Below are positions 26,020-35,288 of a stretch of 64,000 bases of DNA, piece after piece (position 1 is the stretch's first letter; the number at the start of each line of letters is the position of its first letter). The translations under genes were made by a program, and so were the position numbers. Location: NCBI GenBank assembly GCA_046052145.1, contig JBJOMW010000008.1:62001-126000 (forward strand), in the 5' to 3' direction. The notes beneath the pieces were generated by a model. The model was not told where the DNA came from. It did not search any database and saw nothing but the letters and a program-made list of their open reading frames with translations. This DNA comes from Falsiroseomonas sp046052145 (GTDB lineage Bacteria > Pseudomonadota > Alphaproteobacteria > Acetobacterales > Acetobacteraceae).

Positions 26020-27221
26020 TGTTCGATCGCGTTTGGGTCGATGCCCATCTCTGCACCATGGTCCCGCGCGGCGATGATCCGCTCGGCGTCATCGAGGATG
26101 GCGCGATCGCGGCGAAGGACGGGCGCATCGCTTGGGTTGGGCCGCGCGCTGAACTGCCCGGCGGCGCCACCGTCACCACGCGCTGCGATGGCGCCTGGAT
26201 CCTGCCGGGGCTGGTGGATTGCCACACCCACATCGTCTTCGGCGGCAACCGCGCGCGTGAATTCGAAATGCGCCTGGATGGCGCGAGCTATGAGGCAATT
26301 GCAAAGGCCGGCGGCGGCATCCTCTCCACCGTGCGCGCCACGCGGGAGGCGAGCGAGGATATGCTGGTCGCGGCCGCCCTCCGCCGGCTCGATGCGCTGC
26401 TGGCCGAGGGCGTCACGACCATCGAGGTGAAGTCGGGCTACGGGCTCGATTTGGCGACCGAGGCGCGGATGCTGAGCGCGGCGCGCCGGCTCGGGCGCGA
26501 ACGCGATGTGGCGGTGCTGACCAGCTGCCTCGCCGCGCATGCGGTGCCGCCCGAATTTGCCGGGCGCCGCGCCGATTTTGCGCGGCATGTGGCCGATGTG
26601 ATCATCCCGGCCATCGCGGCGGGGGGGCTGGCCGATGCGGTGGATGTCTTCACCGACAGCGCCATCGCCTTCACGCCTGAGGAGACTGCATGGGTCTTCG
26701 CGGCAGCGGCGAAAGCGGGCCTGCCGGTGAAATTGCATGCCGACCAGCTGCGCGACGATGAAGGCGCGGCGCTGGCGGCGCGGTTTGGCGCGCTCTCGGC
26801 CGATCACATCGAATATGCGAATGCCAAGGGGATCGCGGCGATGGCGCGTGCGGGCACTATCGGCGTGCTGCTGCCCGGCGCCTTCTATTTCATCCGCGAG
26901 ACCAGGCTGCCGGACATCGCGGCGATGCGCGCGGCCGGGCTTAAGATCGCGCTCGCGACTGATCTCAACCCGGGCTCCTCCCCGGCGCTGTCGCTGCTGC
27001 TGATGCTGAATATGGGCTGCACGCTGTTCCGCCTGACGGTCGCCGAGGCGCTAGCCGGCGTCACGCGCAACGCCGCAGCCGCGCTGGGCCTGCAGGATCG
27101 CGGCGCGCTCGCGCCGGGGCTGCGCTGCGACCTTGCGCTTTACGGCATCTCGCGCCCCGCGGAGCTCTGCTACTGGATCGGGCGCAATCCCTGTGTCGGT
27201 CGGGTGGTCGGCGGCCGATGA
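26016..27221 (+). CDS. hutI: Imidazolonepropionase HutI
   Basis: Opens the imidazolone ring to give N-formimidoyl-glutamate, 401 aa. Metal-binding DCHTHIVFGGNRAREFE near residue 70, KSGYGLDL, LHADQLRDDEGA and ATDLNPGSSP are the family blocks. The start is ATG 26016 (overlapping the hutH stop), with a second ATG immediately after at 26019. The stop overlaps the next gene by four bases, so hutH, hutI and the thioesterase are coupled. Confidence 0.96.
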   Translation: MMFDRVWVDAHLCTMVPRGDDPLGVIEDGAIAAKDGRIAWVGPRAELPGGATVTTRCDGAWILPGLVDCHTHIVFGGNRAREFEMRLDGASYEAIAKAGGGILSTVRATREASEDMLVAAALRRLDALLAEGVTTIEVKSGYGLDLATEARMLSAARRLGRERDVAVLTSCLAAHAVPPEFAGRRADFARHVADVIIPAIAAGGLADAVDVFTDSAIAFTPEETAWVFAAAAKAGLPVKLHADQLRDDEGAALAARFGALSADHIEYANAKGIAAMARAGTIGVLLPGAFYFIRETRLPDIAAMRAAGLKIALATDLNPGSSPALSLLLMLNMGCTLFRLTVAEALAGVTRNAAAALGLQDRGALAPGLRCDLALYGISRPAELCYWIGRNPCVGRVVGGR

Positions 27222-27631
27222 CCATCGAGGAGATGCAGGCGCTGGTGCGCGCCGGTGTGCCGCTGGCCGGCGCCTGGGGCGTGGAGGTGCTGTCCTTCGC
27301 GGCCGGCGAAGCGGTGCTGCGGCTGCCGCATCATGAGGACCTGCTGCGCCCAGGCGGCACGGTCTCCGGCCCCGCGCTAATGGGTCTCGCGGATGTCGCG
27401 ATGTGGGTGGCGTTGCTGTCGCTGACGGGCGGCAAGGATGAAAGCCTGACCGCGAACCTCTCCATCACCTTCCTCCGCCCGCCGGCGCCGCGCGCTGTGC
27501 TGGCGGAAGCGCGGGTGATCAAGAAGGGCCGCACGCTCTCCTATGGCGAAGTGTTGCTCCGCGCGGAGGGCGAGGAGGCGCCTTGCGCACATGTGACGAC
27601 GAGCTGGGCGGCCGCCCCCCGCCGGGGCTGA
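27218..27631 (+). CDS. PaaI-type hotdog-fold thioesterase
   Basis: 137-aa acyl-CoA thioesterase of the PaaI/YbgC hotdog family. HEDLLRPGGTVSGPALMGLADVAMW holds the conserved Gly-Gly...Asp region of the active site and SITFLRPP the dimer-forming strand (shown in part). It overlaps hutI by four bases and is therefore expressed with the histidine genes; a metabolic link is not obvious, and it may remove stray acyl-CoA. Confidence 0.85.
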   Translation: MTIEEMQALVRAGVPLAGAWGVEVLSFAAGEAVLRLPHHEDLLRPGGTVSGPALMGLADVAMWVALLSLTGGKDESLTANLSITFLRPPAPRAVLAEARVIKKGRTLSYGEVLLRAEGEEAPCAHVTTSWAAAPRRG

Positions 27632-27832
27632 ACCTCCCGCCCCGGCAACCCTGTCAGTGAGGGGTAGAGGGGGCTGGGCGCACAACGCTCTTGCATCGCG
27701 ACTCGGGCGGTATCAGGTTCGCAACGTGGCCCAGGCCCGCGTCGGACGATGCCCCCCGCATCCACGACCAGGGCCCCCACAGGGCACCGCCGCGCCCCCG
27801 CGCTGCGACGGAGCTGGACCGAGGAGGTCACG

Positions 27833-28051
27833 ATGGACGGGAGCCTGCCGACAGGCTCGCTGATGGGACGCCTGCAGCAACGCCGCGCCGATCTGGAGCG
27901 GCAGATCGCTGCTGAACGCGCGCGGCAAGACCCGGATGAGATGCTGATCCGCCGGCTGACCCGCGAACGACTTCTGGCCCGTGACCGCATCGCCGCTCTG
28001 ACGGGCTGCGCCATGCCGCGCTGGGCCCGCCCGGACCTGGCCGCCGAATAG
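27833..28051 (+). CDS. Small YdcH/DUF465-like protein
   Basis: 72-aa, highly charged protein. LQQRRADLERQIAAERARQ followed by PDEMLIRRLTRERLLARDRI resembles the coiled-coil hairpin of the YdcH/DUF465 family (repeated charged-hydrophobic heptads, PDE...LK-like turn). GAGGAGG at 27821-27827 gives the ATG at 27833; a longer in-frame start at 27749 has no such site. Function of the family is unknown. A 201-nt gap upstream holds no recognisable element. Confidence 0.75.
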   Translation: MDGSLPTGSLMGRLQQRRADLERQIAAERARQDPDEMLIRRLTRERLLARDRIAALTGCAMPRWARPDLAAE

Positions 28052-28056
28052 GTGCC

Positions 28057-28950
28057 TCAGCGCGGCCGGCGGCCGGTGAAGACCACCGCCGCCAGCATGC
28101 CGCCGACCGCCAGCGTGACGCCGCTGAGCTTCGCGAGCCCCAGCGGCTCGGCCAGCACCAGCACCGAGAGCAGCACCGCCGTCACCGGCACCAGCGCGGT
28201 CAGGCAGGCGGTGCGCGTCGCCCCCAGCAACTCCCCCGCACGGGCATAGAGCGTGGTCGCCAGCGCCGAGGCGACGAGGCCCTGCGCGACCATCTGCAGC
28301 AGCGTCATCCCGATCGGCTGCCCGGGCACCGATCCCATGCCGAGCGCCAGCCAGACCGGCATCAGCATGAGTGCGGAGAGGCAACAGACCGCCGCATTGC
28401 CCGCCAGCGCCGGCACCTGCCAGCGCCGCAGCAGCAGGGTAAAGGCGGCCCAACTCGTCCCGGCGCAAAGCAGGATCAGGTCGCCCCGCCAGGCGCCGGG
28501 ATGCGCGCCCCCGATGCCATCCCAGCCGATCAGCGCCACCCCCGCGACGATCACCAAGATCGCCACGACCCGTCCCCGCGTCGGCCATTCGCGCAGCAGC
28601 GGGATGCCAAGCACAGCGCCCATGATCGCCGCGGTGATCGGCGCGATGGTGCCGCCATGGCTCGCCGGCGCGTGCACCAACCCCCAGGAGAACAGCAGCG
28701 CATTCCCCGCCCCGCCCGCGATGGCGACGACCATCAGCCGTGGCAGCCCGATCGCCAGCAGCGCCTGCCGCGCGCGCCAGGCGAAGGGCGCCAGCACCAG
28801 CCCGGCCGCGATGTAGCGCAGCGCCGCGAGGTCGAGCGGCGTGTAGCCCGCGACCGTCCCGCTGCGCGCGACCACCGCCTGCGCGCCCCAGGCGAAGGCA
28901 GCCGCCAGCCCGAAGGCGAGGCCGAGGGAGATGTCACGGGATTGGGTCAC
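28057..28950 (-). CDS. EamA/DMT superfamily transporter
   Basis: 297-aa inner-membrane exporter or permease with ten predicted helices in two EamA repeats (about 8-140 and 150-290). GLAAAFAWGAQAVVAR and FSWGLVHAPASHGGTIAP are typical of the first repeat; LVPVTAVLLSVLVLAEPLG of the second. The substrate is unknown, often amino acids or metabolites. It is convergent with the small YdcH-like gene (5 nt between stops). Confidence 0.85.
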   Translation of the reverse strand: MTQSRDISLGLAFGLAAAFAWGAQAVVARSGTVAGYTPLDLAALRYIAAGLVLAPFAWRARQALLAIGLPRLMVVAIAGGAGNALLFSWGLVHAPASHGGTIAPITAAIMGAVLGIPLLREWPTRGRVVAILVIVAGVALIGWDGIGGAHPGAWRGDLILLCAGTSWAAFTLLLRRWQVPALAGNAAVCCLSALMLMPVWLALGMGSVPGQPIGMTLLQMVAQGLVASALATTLYARAGELLGATRTACLTALVPVTAVLLSVLVLAEPLGLAKLSGVTLAVGGMLAAVVFTGRRPR

Positions 28951-29020
28951 ACGCCCAGGCTACAGCCTGATCCGGCGTGAGGGACCACCCTCGCGGCGCT
29001 TTTCGGGCGCCGCGTGGGTC

Positions 29021-29533
29021 TCAGTCGCCGAGTACGAGGTTCACATCCGCGCCGAAGCGCTCGAACGGCACGCCGTAGCAGTGGATGGAGAGGGCGGTCC
29101 GGCAGGAGAGGTTCGCCAGGCGGTGGATCTGGGCCGGGTCGGCCAGGCCATGGCCGGTTGCCCCCGGGGCCAGCAGCCGCGTCGCCTGCGGCACTGGTGG
29201 GTCGCCGGGCGTGTAGAAGGTCTCGGTCAACACGCCCCGCTGCACGCCGAAGGCGCACCAGCTGCGGTGGGCATGGACAGGCGACATCTGCCCCGGCCGC
29301 CAGACCAGCGCGACCACCGCATAGCCGCCTGCGGCATCGGCGTGCAGCAGGTGGCGGATATAGCGATCCGGGCAACAGGGCAGGTCGAGCCCGTCGAGCA
29401 AGTCCGGCCGCTGCAGGCAGCCGGCGATGGCGGCCGCGACGGCGCGAGGGCGATCCGCATCCGGCCCGCGCGCGCCCTCTGCGATGGAGGCGAGCATGGT
29501 CTGCAGGGCGCTGCGGGGGCGGATATAGGTCAT
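29021..29533 (-). CDS. Cysteine dioxygenase-family cupin (thiol dioxygenase)
   Basis: Non-haem iron thiol dioxygenase-like protein, 170 aa from the ATG at 29533. The three-His site is visible: H87 and H89 in SPVHAHRSWCAFGV and H151 in SIHCYGV. The family oxidises cysteine or 3-mercaptopropionate to the sulfinic acid; the exact thiol is uncertain. An alternative TTG start at 29572 has a better ribosome site (GGAGAAA, 8 nt upstream) and would add 13 residues. Diverges from a Bug receptor gene. Confidence 0.8.
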   Translation of the reverse strand: MTYIRPRSALQTMLASIAEGARGPDADRPRAVAAAIAGCLQRPDLLDGLDLPCCPDRYIRHLLHADAAGGYAVVALVWRPGQMSPVHAHRSWCAFGVQRGVLTETFYTPGDPPVPQATRLLAPGATGHGLADPAQIHRLANLSCRTALSIHCYGVPFERFGADVNLVLGD

Positions 29534-29572
29534 GGCCTGGCAAAGCGTTCCGAATGCCGCGGAGTATGACAA

Positions 29573-29755
29573 ACGTATTTCTCCACGACAATCTTAATCT
29601 GGAATATCCACCTCCCGTCTGTGCGGTTTGAGACAATTCGAACCCCATCTCGATGCCGGGATGGAAACCCAATGCGTGTCGCGGCGCCGCCCCCTCGGCT
29701 GGACCCGGCCCGGCGGCTTGGGCAGGGTGCGCGAAACGCCCCCGAGAGACATTCC
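29573..29755. promoter_or_regulatory. Divergent intergenic region (thiol dioxygenase / Bug receptor)
   Basis: 183 nt between divergent genes. Positions 29565-29640 are AT-rich relative to the flanks and likely hold both promoters. No operator-like palindrome of convincing length was seen. Confidence 0.35.
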
Positions 29756-30712
29756 ATGCAGCGCCGCACCCTGTTGCCCGTCCTGCTCCTTGCCCCGCTG
29801 GCCGCCCCGGCCCTGGCCCAGGCGCCGGGGCCGCGGCCGATCCGCCTGGTGGTCCCCTTCCCGCCCGGCGGCACCGCGGACCTGCTCGGCCGCATCGCGG
29901 CGCGAGAGATGGAAACGCGGCTCGGCCAGCCCGTCGTCGTGGAAAACCGCGCCGGCGCGGGCGGGGCGGTGGGCTCGGAGGCCGTCGCGCGCAGCCCCGC
30001 GGATGGCACCACCCTCGTGCTGTCCAACATCGCCAGCCAGGCGATCGGGCCGGCGGTCAACCGCAACATCACCTATGACAGCGTCCGCGACTTCACCCAT
30101 GTCGGGCTGATCGCCGCGGTCCCGAGCGCGATCGCGGTCGCCGCCGCCTCGCCCTTCCGCACCCTGGCGGACCTGCTGGCGCGCGCCCGCACGCAGCCGG
30201 GGGCGGTGCGCTTCGGCTCGACCGGCGTCGGCACGTCGTCGCATGTGAAGCTCGAATTGCTGAAGCGCGCGGCCGGCGTGGACATCACCCATGTGCCCTA
30301 TCGCGGCAGCGCGCCGGCGGTCACCGATGTCATCGCCGGCCAGGTGGAGGGGCTGATCGCCGCCGTGCCCGACATCGGCAACAACGACCGCCTGCGCCTG
30401 CTGGCCGTCACCACGCCCGAGCGCGCCAGCCGCTGGCCGGATGTGCCGAGCGTCGCGGAGCTCGGCTTCCCCACCCTCGTCGCCTCAAACTGGTTCGGCC
30501 TCTCGGGCCCGGCCGGCATGCCGCCGGAGGTGGCGCTCCGGCTCAACCAGGCGCTCGTCGCCGGGCTCAACGCGCAGGAGGTGACGGAGCGGCTCGTGCT
30601 GCTCGGCGCCGCGCCGAACCGGATGAGCCCGCAGGATTACGCGGCGATGGTCGCATCCGAAGTGCCGCGCTGGGCCGAGATTGCGCGCGTGGCGGATATC
30701 AAGGCCGAATGA
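29756..30712 (+). CDS. Bug family (TctC-like) tripartite tricarboxylate receptor
   Basis: Periplasmic solute-binding protein, 318 aa. A signal peptide (MQRRTLLPVLLLAPLAAPA, cleavage near ALAQ) precedes RPIRLVVPFPPGGTADLLGR, VVENRAGAGG and THVPYRGSAPA, the Bug family blocks. No TctAB subunits are next to it; instead the stop overlaps a CMD-family gene by four bases. The carboxylate bound is unknown. Confidence 0.92.
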   Translation: MQRRTLLPVLLLAPLAAPALAQAPGPRPIRLVVPFPPGGTADLLGRIAAREMETRLGQPVVVENRAGAGGAVGSEAVARSPADGTTLVLSNIASQAIGPAVNRNITYDSVRDFTHVGLIAAVPSAIAVAAASPFRTLADLLARARTQPGAVRFGSTGVGTSSHVKLELLKRAAGVDITHVPYRGSAPAVTDVIAGQVEGLIAAVPDIGNNDRLRLLAVTTPERASRWPDVPSVAELGFPTLVASNWFGLSGPAGMPPEVALRLNQALVAGLNAQEVTERLVLLGAAPNRMSPQDYAAMVASEVPRWAEIARVADIKAE

Positions 30713-31446
30713 GCACGGCGGAGGAAACGACCGCGGCGCTGGAAGAACGCCTCGCCGCGGTGCGCGCCAAGCGCGGCTATCTGCTGCCGCATCACGGGCT
30801 GATGGCGCTGGCCTTCCCAAAGCTGCTCGAAGGCTATGACGCGGCCTATACCGCGCTCGCGCTCGAGGACCGGGTGCTCACGCATCACGACCGCGAATTC
30901 GTATGGCTGGCCGTGCTGGCCGCGACCGATGAGAGGGTCGCGACGCATCACATCACGAAATTCCGCGCCGCCGGCGGGACGGATGCGATTATCGGCGCGG
31001 CCTTCGCCGCCGGGGCGCTGGCGATCGGCGCTGAGGCCTTCGATTTCGCCGCGCGGGATTGGGCGCGGCAGCTCGCCCCCTTCGACCCGCGCGCGGCCTA
31101 TCTCGACACGCTGTGGCGCGTCGCACCGGCCGCGCCGATGCGTCTGGTGCACCTGGCAGGCTTGGCCGTACAGGTCTGCCGCGCGCGCTGGCGGCCCTTC
31201 GCCTGGCATCTCGAAGCGGCCTATGCGGACGCCGTGCCGGAGGAGGAGATGGCGGAGGCGATCAGCCTGGCGATGTTCCCCGGCTCCGTGCCGCGCTTCG
31301 TCGAGGCCTGCGCCGAATGGCGCCGGCTGATCGCCGAAGGCACGCTGCCCGCCAGCCCCCGCTTCCAGGCCTGGGCGCGGCTGACCGGCCAGGGCGGGCA
31401 TGACGAGGCGACGGGGACGCAGGGGGGCACGGGGCCCGCCGGCTGA
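30709..31446 (+). CDS. Carboxymuconolactone decarboxylase (CMD/AhpD-like) family protein
   Basis: 245-aa all-helical protein of the CMD superfamily. It contains LTHHDREFVWLAVLAATDER and HITKFRAAGGTDAIIGAAFA, the family's core helices, in two copies suggesting an internal repeat. The redox CxxC of AhpD is absent, so disulfide reductase activity is unlikely. Function probably tied to the compound taken up through the upstream Bug receptor, to which it is coupled by ATGA. Confidence 0.72.
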   Translation: MSTAEETTAALEERLAAVRAKRGYLLPHHGLMALAFPKLLEGYDAAYTALALEDRVLTHHDREFVWLAVLAATDERVATHHITKFRAAGGTDAIIGAAFAAGALAIGAEAFDFAARDWARQLAPFDPRAAYLDTLWRVAPAAPMRLVHLAGLAVQVCRARWRPFAWHLEAAYADAVPEEEMAEAISLAMFPGSVPRFVEACAEWRRLIAEGTLPASPRFQAWARLTGQGGHDEATGTQGGTGPAG

Positions 31447-31531
31447 TTGGCCCCTTCCCTGCCGCCGCGCCTGCGGCCATTCTGCCGTCAATCACGCTGC
31501 CCCACAGGGGCGGCACGCAGGGAGAGACAAA

Positions 31532-32578
31532 ATGACGTCCAGGATCACGCGCCGCACGGCGCTGCTCGCCACCGCCGGCCTCGGCACGCTCGCCATCCCG
31601 CAGCGGGTGCGCGCGCAACAGCAGTACCGGCCCGAATACAAGCTTTCGGTCGTCGGCAACCGGCCGATCCCGCTCTCGGAAGGCGCCTTCCAATGGGCGG
31701 ATCTGGTCACGCAGCGCTCTGGCGGGCGGATCAACCTCAAGGTCTATCCGGGCAGCCAGCTGGTTGGCGGCGACCAGACGCGCGAGCTGGTCGCGATGCG
31801 CCAGGGCGTGGTGGATTTCGCGGTGTTCTCCACCATCAACATCTCGCCGCAGATCCGCGAGATGAACCTCTTCTCGCTGCCCTGGCTGCTGAACGACCAT
31901 CGCGGCTTCGACGCCATCATCAATGGCCCGATCGGCGAGGAGCTGTTCCGGACGCTCACGCAGCGCGAGGTGGTGCCCGTCGCCTGGGGCGAGAACGGCT
32001 TCCGCGAGATCTCCAACTCCCGCCGCGCCATCCGCACGCCGGAGGACATGCGCGGCCTCAAGATCCGCTTCGCGGCTGGCGCGATCTTCTCTGAGATCTT
32101 CACCGCGATGGGCGCGAACCCGCTGCAGATGTCCTTCGCCGATCTGCAGCCCGCGCTCTCGACCGGGGCGGTGGACGGGCAGGAGAACCCGATCAACCTG
32201 TTCCTCGCCTTCCGCATGGACACGCTGGCGCAGCGGCACCTGACCGTTTGGAACTACGTCGCCGATGCCGGCGCCTTCGTGGTGGCGAAGCAGGTCATGG
32301 ACAGCTTCAACGCCGCCGACCGCACGCTGATCATCGAATGCGCACGCGACGCCGCCCGCGCGCAGATCGCGGCGAGCCGCGCGGGCATCGGCCTGGACGG
32401 CAACCGCGCGAGCCTTGAGGAGATGGCGCGGCGCAATGTGACGGTCACGACGCTCGACGCCGAGCAGAAGGCCGCCTTCGCCCGCGTGACCCGCCCGGTC
32501 TACGACAAATGGGCGCAGACGGTCGGCGCGGATCTGGTGCGCCGCGCCGAGGCCGCGGTCCGCGGCGCGCGGGCCTGA
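31532..32578 (+). CDS. dctP: TRAP transporter substrate-binding protein DctP
   Basis: Periplasmic receptor of a TRAP importer, 348 aa, with a Tat-like signal (SRITRRTALLATAG, cleavage near VRAQQ). The DctP fold is shown by VYPGSQLVGGDQTRELVAMRQG, LPWLLNDHRGFDAI, RTPEDMRGLKIRF and PALSTGAVDGQENPINLF; the last carries the conserved Arg/Asn carboxylate-binding surroundings. GGGAGAGA precedes ATG 31532. It is followed by dctQ and dctM, so the system is complete. Probably imports a C4-dicarboxylate or related acid. Confidence 0.94.
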   Translation: MTSRITRRTALLATAGLGTLAIPQRVRAQQQYRPEYKLSVVGNRPIPLSEGAFQWADLVTQRSGGRINLKVYPGSQLVGGDQTRELVAMRQGVVDFAVFSTINISPQIREMNLFSLPWLLNDHRGFDAIINGPIGEELFRTLTQREVVPVAWGENGFREISNSRRAIRTPEDMRGLKIRFAAGAIFSEIFTAMGANPLQMSFADLQPALSTGAVDGQENPINLFLAFRMDTLAQRHLTVWNYVADAGAFVVAKQVMDSFNAADRTLIIECARDAARAQIAASRAGIGLDGNRASLEEMARRNVTVTTLDAEQKAAFARVTRPVYDKWAQTVGADLVRRAEAAVRGARA

Positions 32579-32588
32579 GCGGCCGCGC

Positions 32589-33098
32589 ATGTCGGCTGAC
32601 CTCGATCCGACGGGACAACGCGCCAATCCGCGGACCCGCATCCCGCTCCGGATCGAGGAGATTTTGCTGGCGGCGGCGATGGGGGCCATGGCGCTCATCA
32701 CCGCCGCCAACGTCGCCTCACGCTACCTGACGAATATCAGCCTCGCCTTCACCGAGGAGTACTCGGTGGTGCTGATGGTCATCGTCGCGCTGCTGGGCAC
32801 CGCCGTCGCCGCCGCATCCGGGCGGCACATCAACATCGCCTATTTCGTCGAGAGGCTGCCGCCCGCCGGGCGTCGCGCGGCGGAGATGGCGGGCCTTGCG
32901 CTGACCATGCTCTGCTTCGGCATCCTCGTCTGGTACGGCTACCGACTGGCCTATGACGAATATCGGTTCGAAGTACTCTCGAACGGGCTGGGCAATCCGA
33001 ACTGGTGGTACACGGGCTGGCTGCCGTTGCTTTCGGCCGTCGTGGTTCTCCGTGCGCTCGGGCGGTTGATCCGGCTCGCGCGCGGCAAGGATGGCTGA
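32589..33098 (+). CDS. dctQ: TRAP transporter small permease DctQ
   Basis: Small integral membrane subunit of 169 aa with four helices (about residues 22-42, 53-73, 95-115 and 140-158). LTNISLAFTEEYSVVLMVIVALLGTA and GRHINI match the DctQ family. It bridges the receptor and DctM. Located 10 nt after dctP and 6 nt before dctM. Confidence 0.92.
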   Translation: MSADLDPTGQRANPRTRIPLRIEEILLAAAMGAMALITAANVASRYLTNISLAFTEEYSVVLMVIVALLGTAVAAASGRHINIAYFVERLPPAGRRAAEMAGLALTMLCFGILVWYGYRLAYDEYRFEVLSNGLGNPNWWYTGWLPLLSAVVVLRALGRLIRLARGKDG

Positions 33099-33104
33099 GC
33101 CCCG

Positions 33105-34391
33105 ATGACCGGCGCGATCCTCTTCCTCACCTTCCTTGTGCTGATGGTCGGCGGCGTGCCGATCGGCGTCTGCCTCGGGCTGGCAGGCGCGCTCGCGATC
33201 CTGATCGCGGACCAGTCCATCCTGGCGATGCCCACCAATGTCTATGCGGGCATCGCAAAGTATCCGCTGATCGCGATCCCGATGTTCGTCCTTGTCGGCA
33301 GCGTCTTCGACCGCACCGGCGTCGCGTTGCGGCTGGTGCGCTTCGCGACTGCGCTCGTCGGCGCGGGTCGTGGCGCGCTGGCCTCCGTCTCTGTGCTGGT
33401 GGCGATGGTGATCGGGGGCATCAGCGGCTCCGGGCCGGCGACCTCGGCCGCGGTTGGCCAGGTGGTGACGCGGAGCATGAGCGCGGATGGCTATCCGCGG
33501 CCCTTCATTGCGGCGACCGTCGGCGCGGCGGCCGCGACCGACATCCTGATCCCGCCCTCCATCGCCTTCATCATCTATGCGGTGCTGGTGCCCGGTGTCT
33601 CCGTGCCCGCGATCTTCATGGCCGGCATGTTCCCCGGCATCCTCGCGGGCATCGCGATCATCGGCGCGGTCGTCGCGCTGTCCTTCATCAATGATTTCGG
33701 CGGCAAGGCGCGGCGCGAGGAACGCTTGCGCGTCTGGCAGACCTTCAAGGAAGCCTTTTGGGGCCTCATGGCGCCCGTCATCATCCTGGGCGGGATGCGC
33801 ATCGGCGCCTTCACGCCGACCGAGGCCGCGGTGATGGCGGTCTTCTACGGCCTGTTCATCGGCTTTGTGATCTATCGTTCGCTGACTCTGCGCGACGTGT
33901 ACGAGATGCTGGTCGAGGCGGGGGAGATCTCCGCCGTCATCCTGATCGTGGTCGCGCTGGCCTCGGTCTTTGCCTGGTCCACATCCACGCTCGGCATCGT
34001 GCAGCCGATCGCGGCCTGGATCGTGGGGCTCGGGCTTGGCGAATACGGCACGCTCGCGCTGCTGGTGGTGGCGCTGGTCTTCATCGGGATGTTCCTCGAC
34101 GGCATCTCGATCTTCCTGATCCTGCTGCCGGTGCTGATCCCGATCGCCAACGCCTTCCAGTGGGACCTGACCTGGTTCGGCGTGATCCTGACGATGAAGA
34201 TCGCCATCGGGCAGTTCACGCCGCCGATGGCGGTCAACCTGATGGTGTCCTGTCGGATCGCCGGCGTGTCCATGGAATCCACCATCCCCTGGGTGATCTG
34301 GCTGGTGCTGGCGATGGCCGGCGCCCTGGCCCTGGTGATCGTCTTCCCCGCCATCGCGCTCTGGCTACCGCGGACGATGGGGATCATGTGA
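33105..34391 (+). CDS. dctM: TRAP transporter large permease DctM
   Basis: Large 428-aa sodium-coupled permease, with about eleven hydrophobic helices. Conserved blocks include GGISGSGPATSAAVGQV, GAAAATDILIPPSIAFI and IAIGQFTPPMAVNLMVSCRIAG. It completes the dctPQM operon. Cargo unknown; the operon follows a Bug plus CMD-family pair that may belong to the same catabolic island. Confidence 0.95.
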   Translation: MTGAILFLTFLVLMVGGVPIGVCLGLAGALAILIADQSILAMPTNVYAGIAKYPLIAIPMFVLVGSVFDRTGVALRLVRFATALVGAGRGALASVSVLVAMVIGGISGSGPATSAAVGQVVTRSMSADGYPRPFIAATVGAAAATDILIPPSIAFIIYAVLVPGVSVPAIFMAGMFPGILAGIAIIGAVVALSFINDFGGKARREERLRVWQTFKEAFWGLMAPVIILGGMRIGAFTPTEAAVMAVFYGLFIGFVIYRSLTLRDVYEMLVEAGEISAVILIVVALASVFAWSTSTLGIVQPIAAWIVGLGLGEYGTLALLVVALVFIGMFLDGISIFLILLPVLIPIANAFQWDLTWFGVILTMKIAIGQFTPPMAVNLMVSCRIAGVSMESTIPWVIWLVLAMAGALALVIVFPAIALWLPRTMGIM

Positions 34392-34421
34392 ACCGCGGGC
34401 GCGCGGCCGCGTTCGCGCGTC

Positions 34422-34769
34422 ATGCTGATCCAGATCAACACCCACGCCACCGCCGGCGACGACGCATTCACCGGCCGCGTCGAGGCCGCCATCGCCGCCG
34501 GCCTTGAGCGCTTTGCCGCGCAGCTCACCCGCGTCGAGGTGCATCTGGCCGACATCAACGCCGGCAAGGGCGGCCCGGCGGATAAGCGCTGCATGATCGA
34601 GGCGCGGCCGACCCACCACCAGCCGGTCGCCGTGACCCACCAGGCCGAGAGTATTCCGCTGGCCCTCGACGGCGCGATCGAGAAGGCGCGGCGCACGCTG
34701 GACAAGGCTCTGGCCGGGCGAACGGATCACAAAGGCGGCCCCTCGCTCCGCGACAACGATCTGCGCTGA
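34422..34769 (+). CDS. HPF/RaiA-family ribosome-associated protein
   Basis: 115-aa protein with the short sigma-54 modulation/hibernation-factor fold. ERFAAQLTRVEVHLADINA and KGGPADKRCMIEARP match the beta-alpha-beta core of HPF/RaiA-type ribosome-binding proteins. Such factors bind 30S/100S ribosomes in stationary phase. It lacks the long C-terminal dimerisation domain. Not obviously in an operon; upstream gap of 30 nt after dctM may allow read-through. Confidence 0.72.
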   Translation: MLIQINTHATAGDDAFTGRVEAAIAAGLERFAAQLTRVEVHLADINAGKGGPADKRCMIEARPTHHQPVAVTHQAESIPLALDGAIEKARRTLDKALAGRTDHKGGPSLRDNDLR

Positions 34770-34858
34770 CGCGGCCCGCCGCCACAGCGCAGCAGGAACC
34801 GCGCTGGTCCTCCGCGCCAAAACCCCGCATGCTGCCCGCCGAAGAGCGGGGCGCGCGC

Positions 34859-35215
34859 ATGAATCGGATGGGACCGCTGGTGCTGGTGCTCGCTGCGGCC
34901 AATGCGCTGGCGGCAGCGGCCATGGCTGGCGCCGTAGCGGCGGTGGTGATCTTCATCGGCATCATCGCGGCGGGCTTCCTCTGGTTCCGCTCCCGCCCCG
35001 AGGCGGAAGAGGAAACCGTGCAGCCCGCAGGTCCCGCCGGGCGACGCGCCATGGCCATCGGACGGCAAGGCGCCCAGCTGCTCGTCAGGCTCGATGGGCG
35101 CGACTGGCCGGCGCGCACAGCGGATGGAACAGCCGCCATCGGCTATGGCGATCCGGTCCGCGTGGTCGCTGTGGACGGCACGGTCCTGGTCGTGCAGCCC
35201 GACACAGGCGCTTGA
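34859..35215 (+). CDS. Small membrane protein with NfeD-like C-terminal domain
   Basis: 118-aa protein. Two hydrophobic stretches (about residues 6-25 and 28-44) are followed by a beta-rich tail, GRQGAQLLVRLDGRDWPAR...YGDPVRVVAVDGTVLVV, that looks like the OB-fold of NfeD proteins. NfeD domains associate with SPFH/stomatin proteins, but none is adjacent. The ATG at 34859 begins the hydrophobic region. Ends 73 nt before the next Bug gene. Confidence 0.6.
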   Translation: MNRMGPLVLVLAAANALAAAAMAGAVAAVVIFIGIIAAGFLWFRSRPEAEEETVQPAGPAGRRAMAIGRQGAQLLVRLDGRDWPARTADGTAAIGYGDPVRVVAVDGTVLVVQPDTGA

Positions 35216-35288
35216 TGCCAGCGGCCGTTACGGCCTAGCCTTCCTCCCAAGCGCGGCGCAACGACGCCGGCGCAAGGGAGCAGAAACG

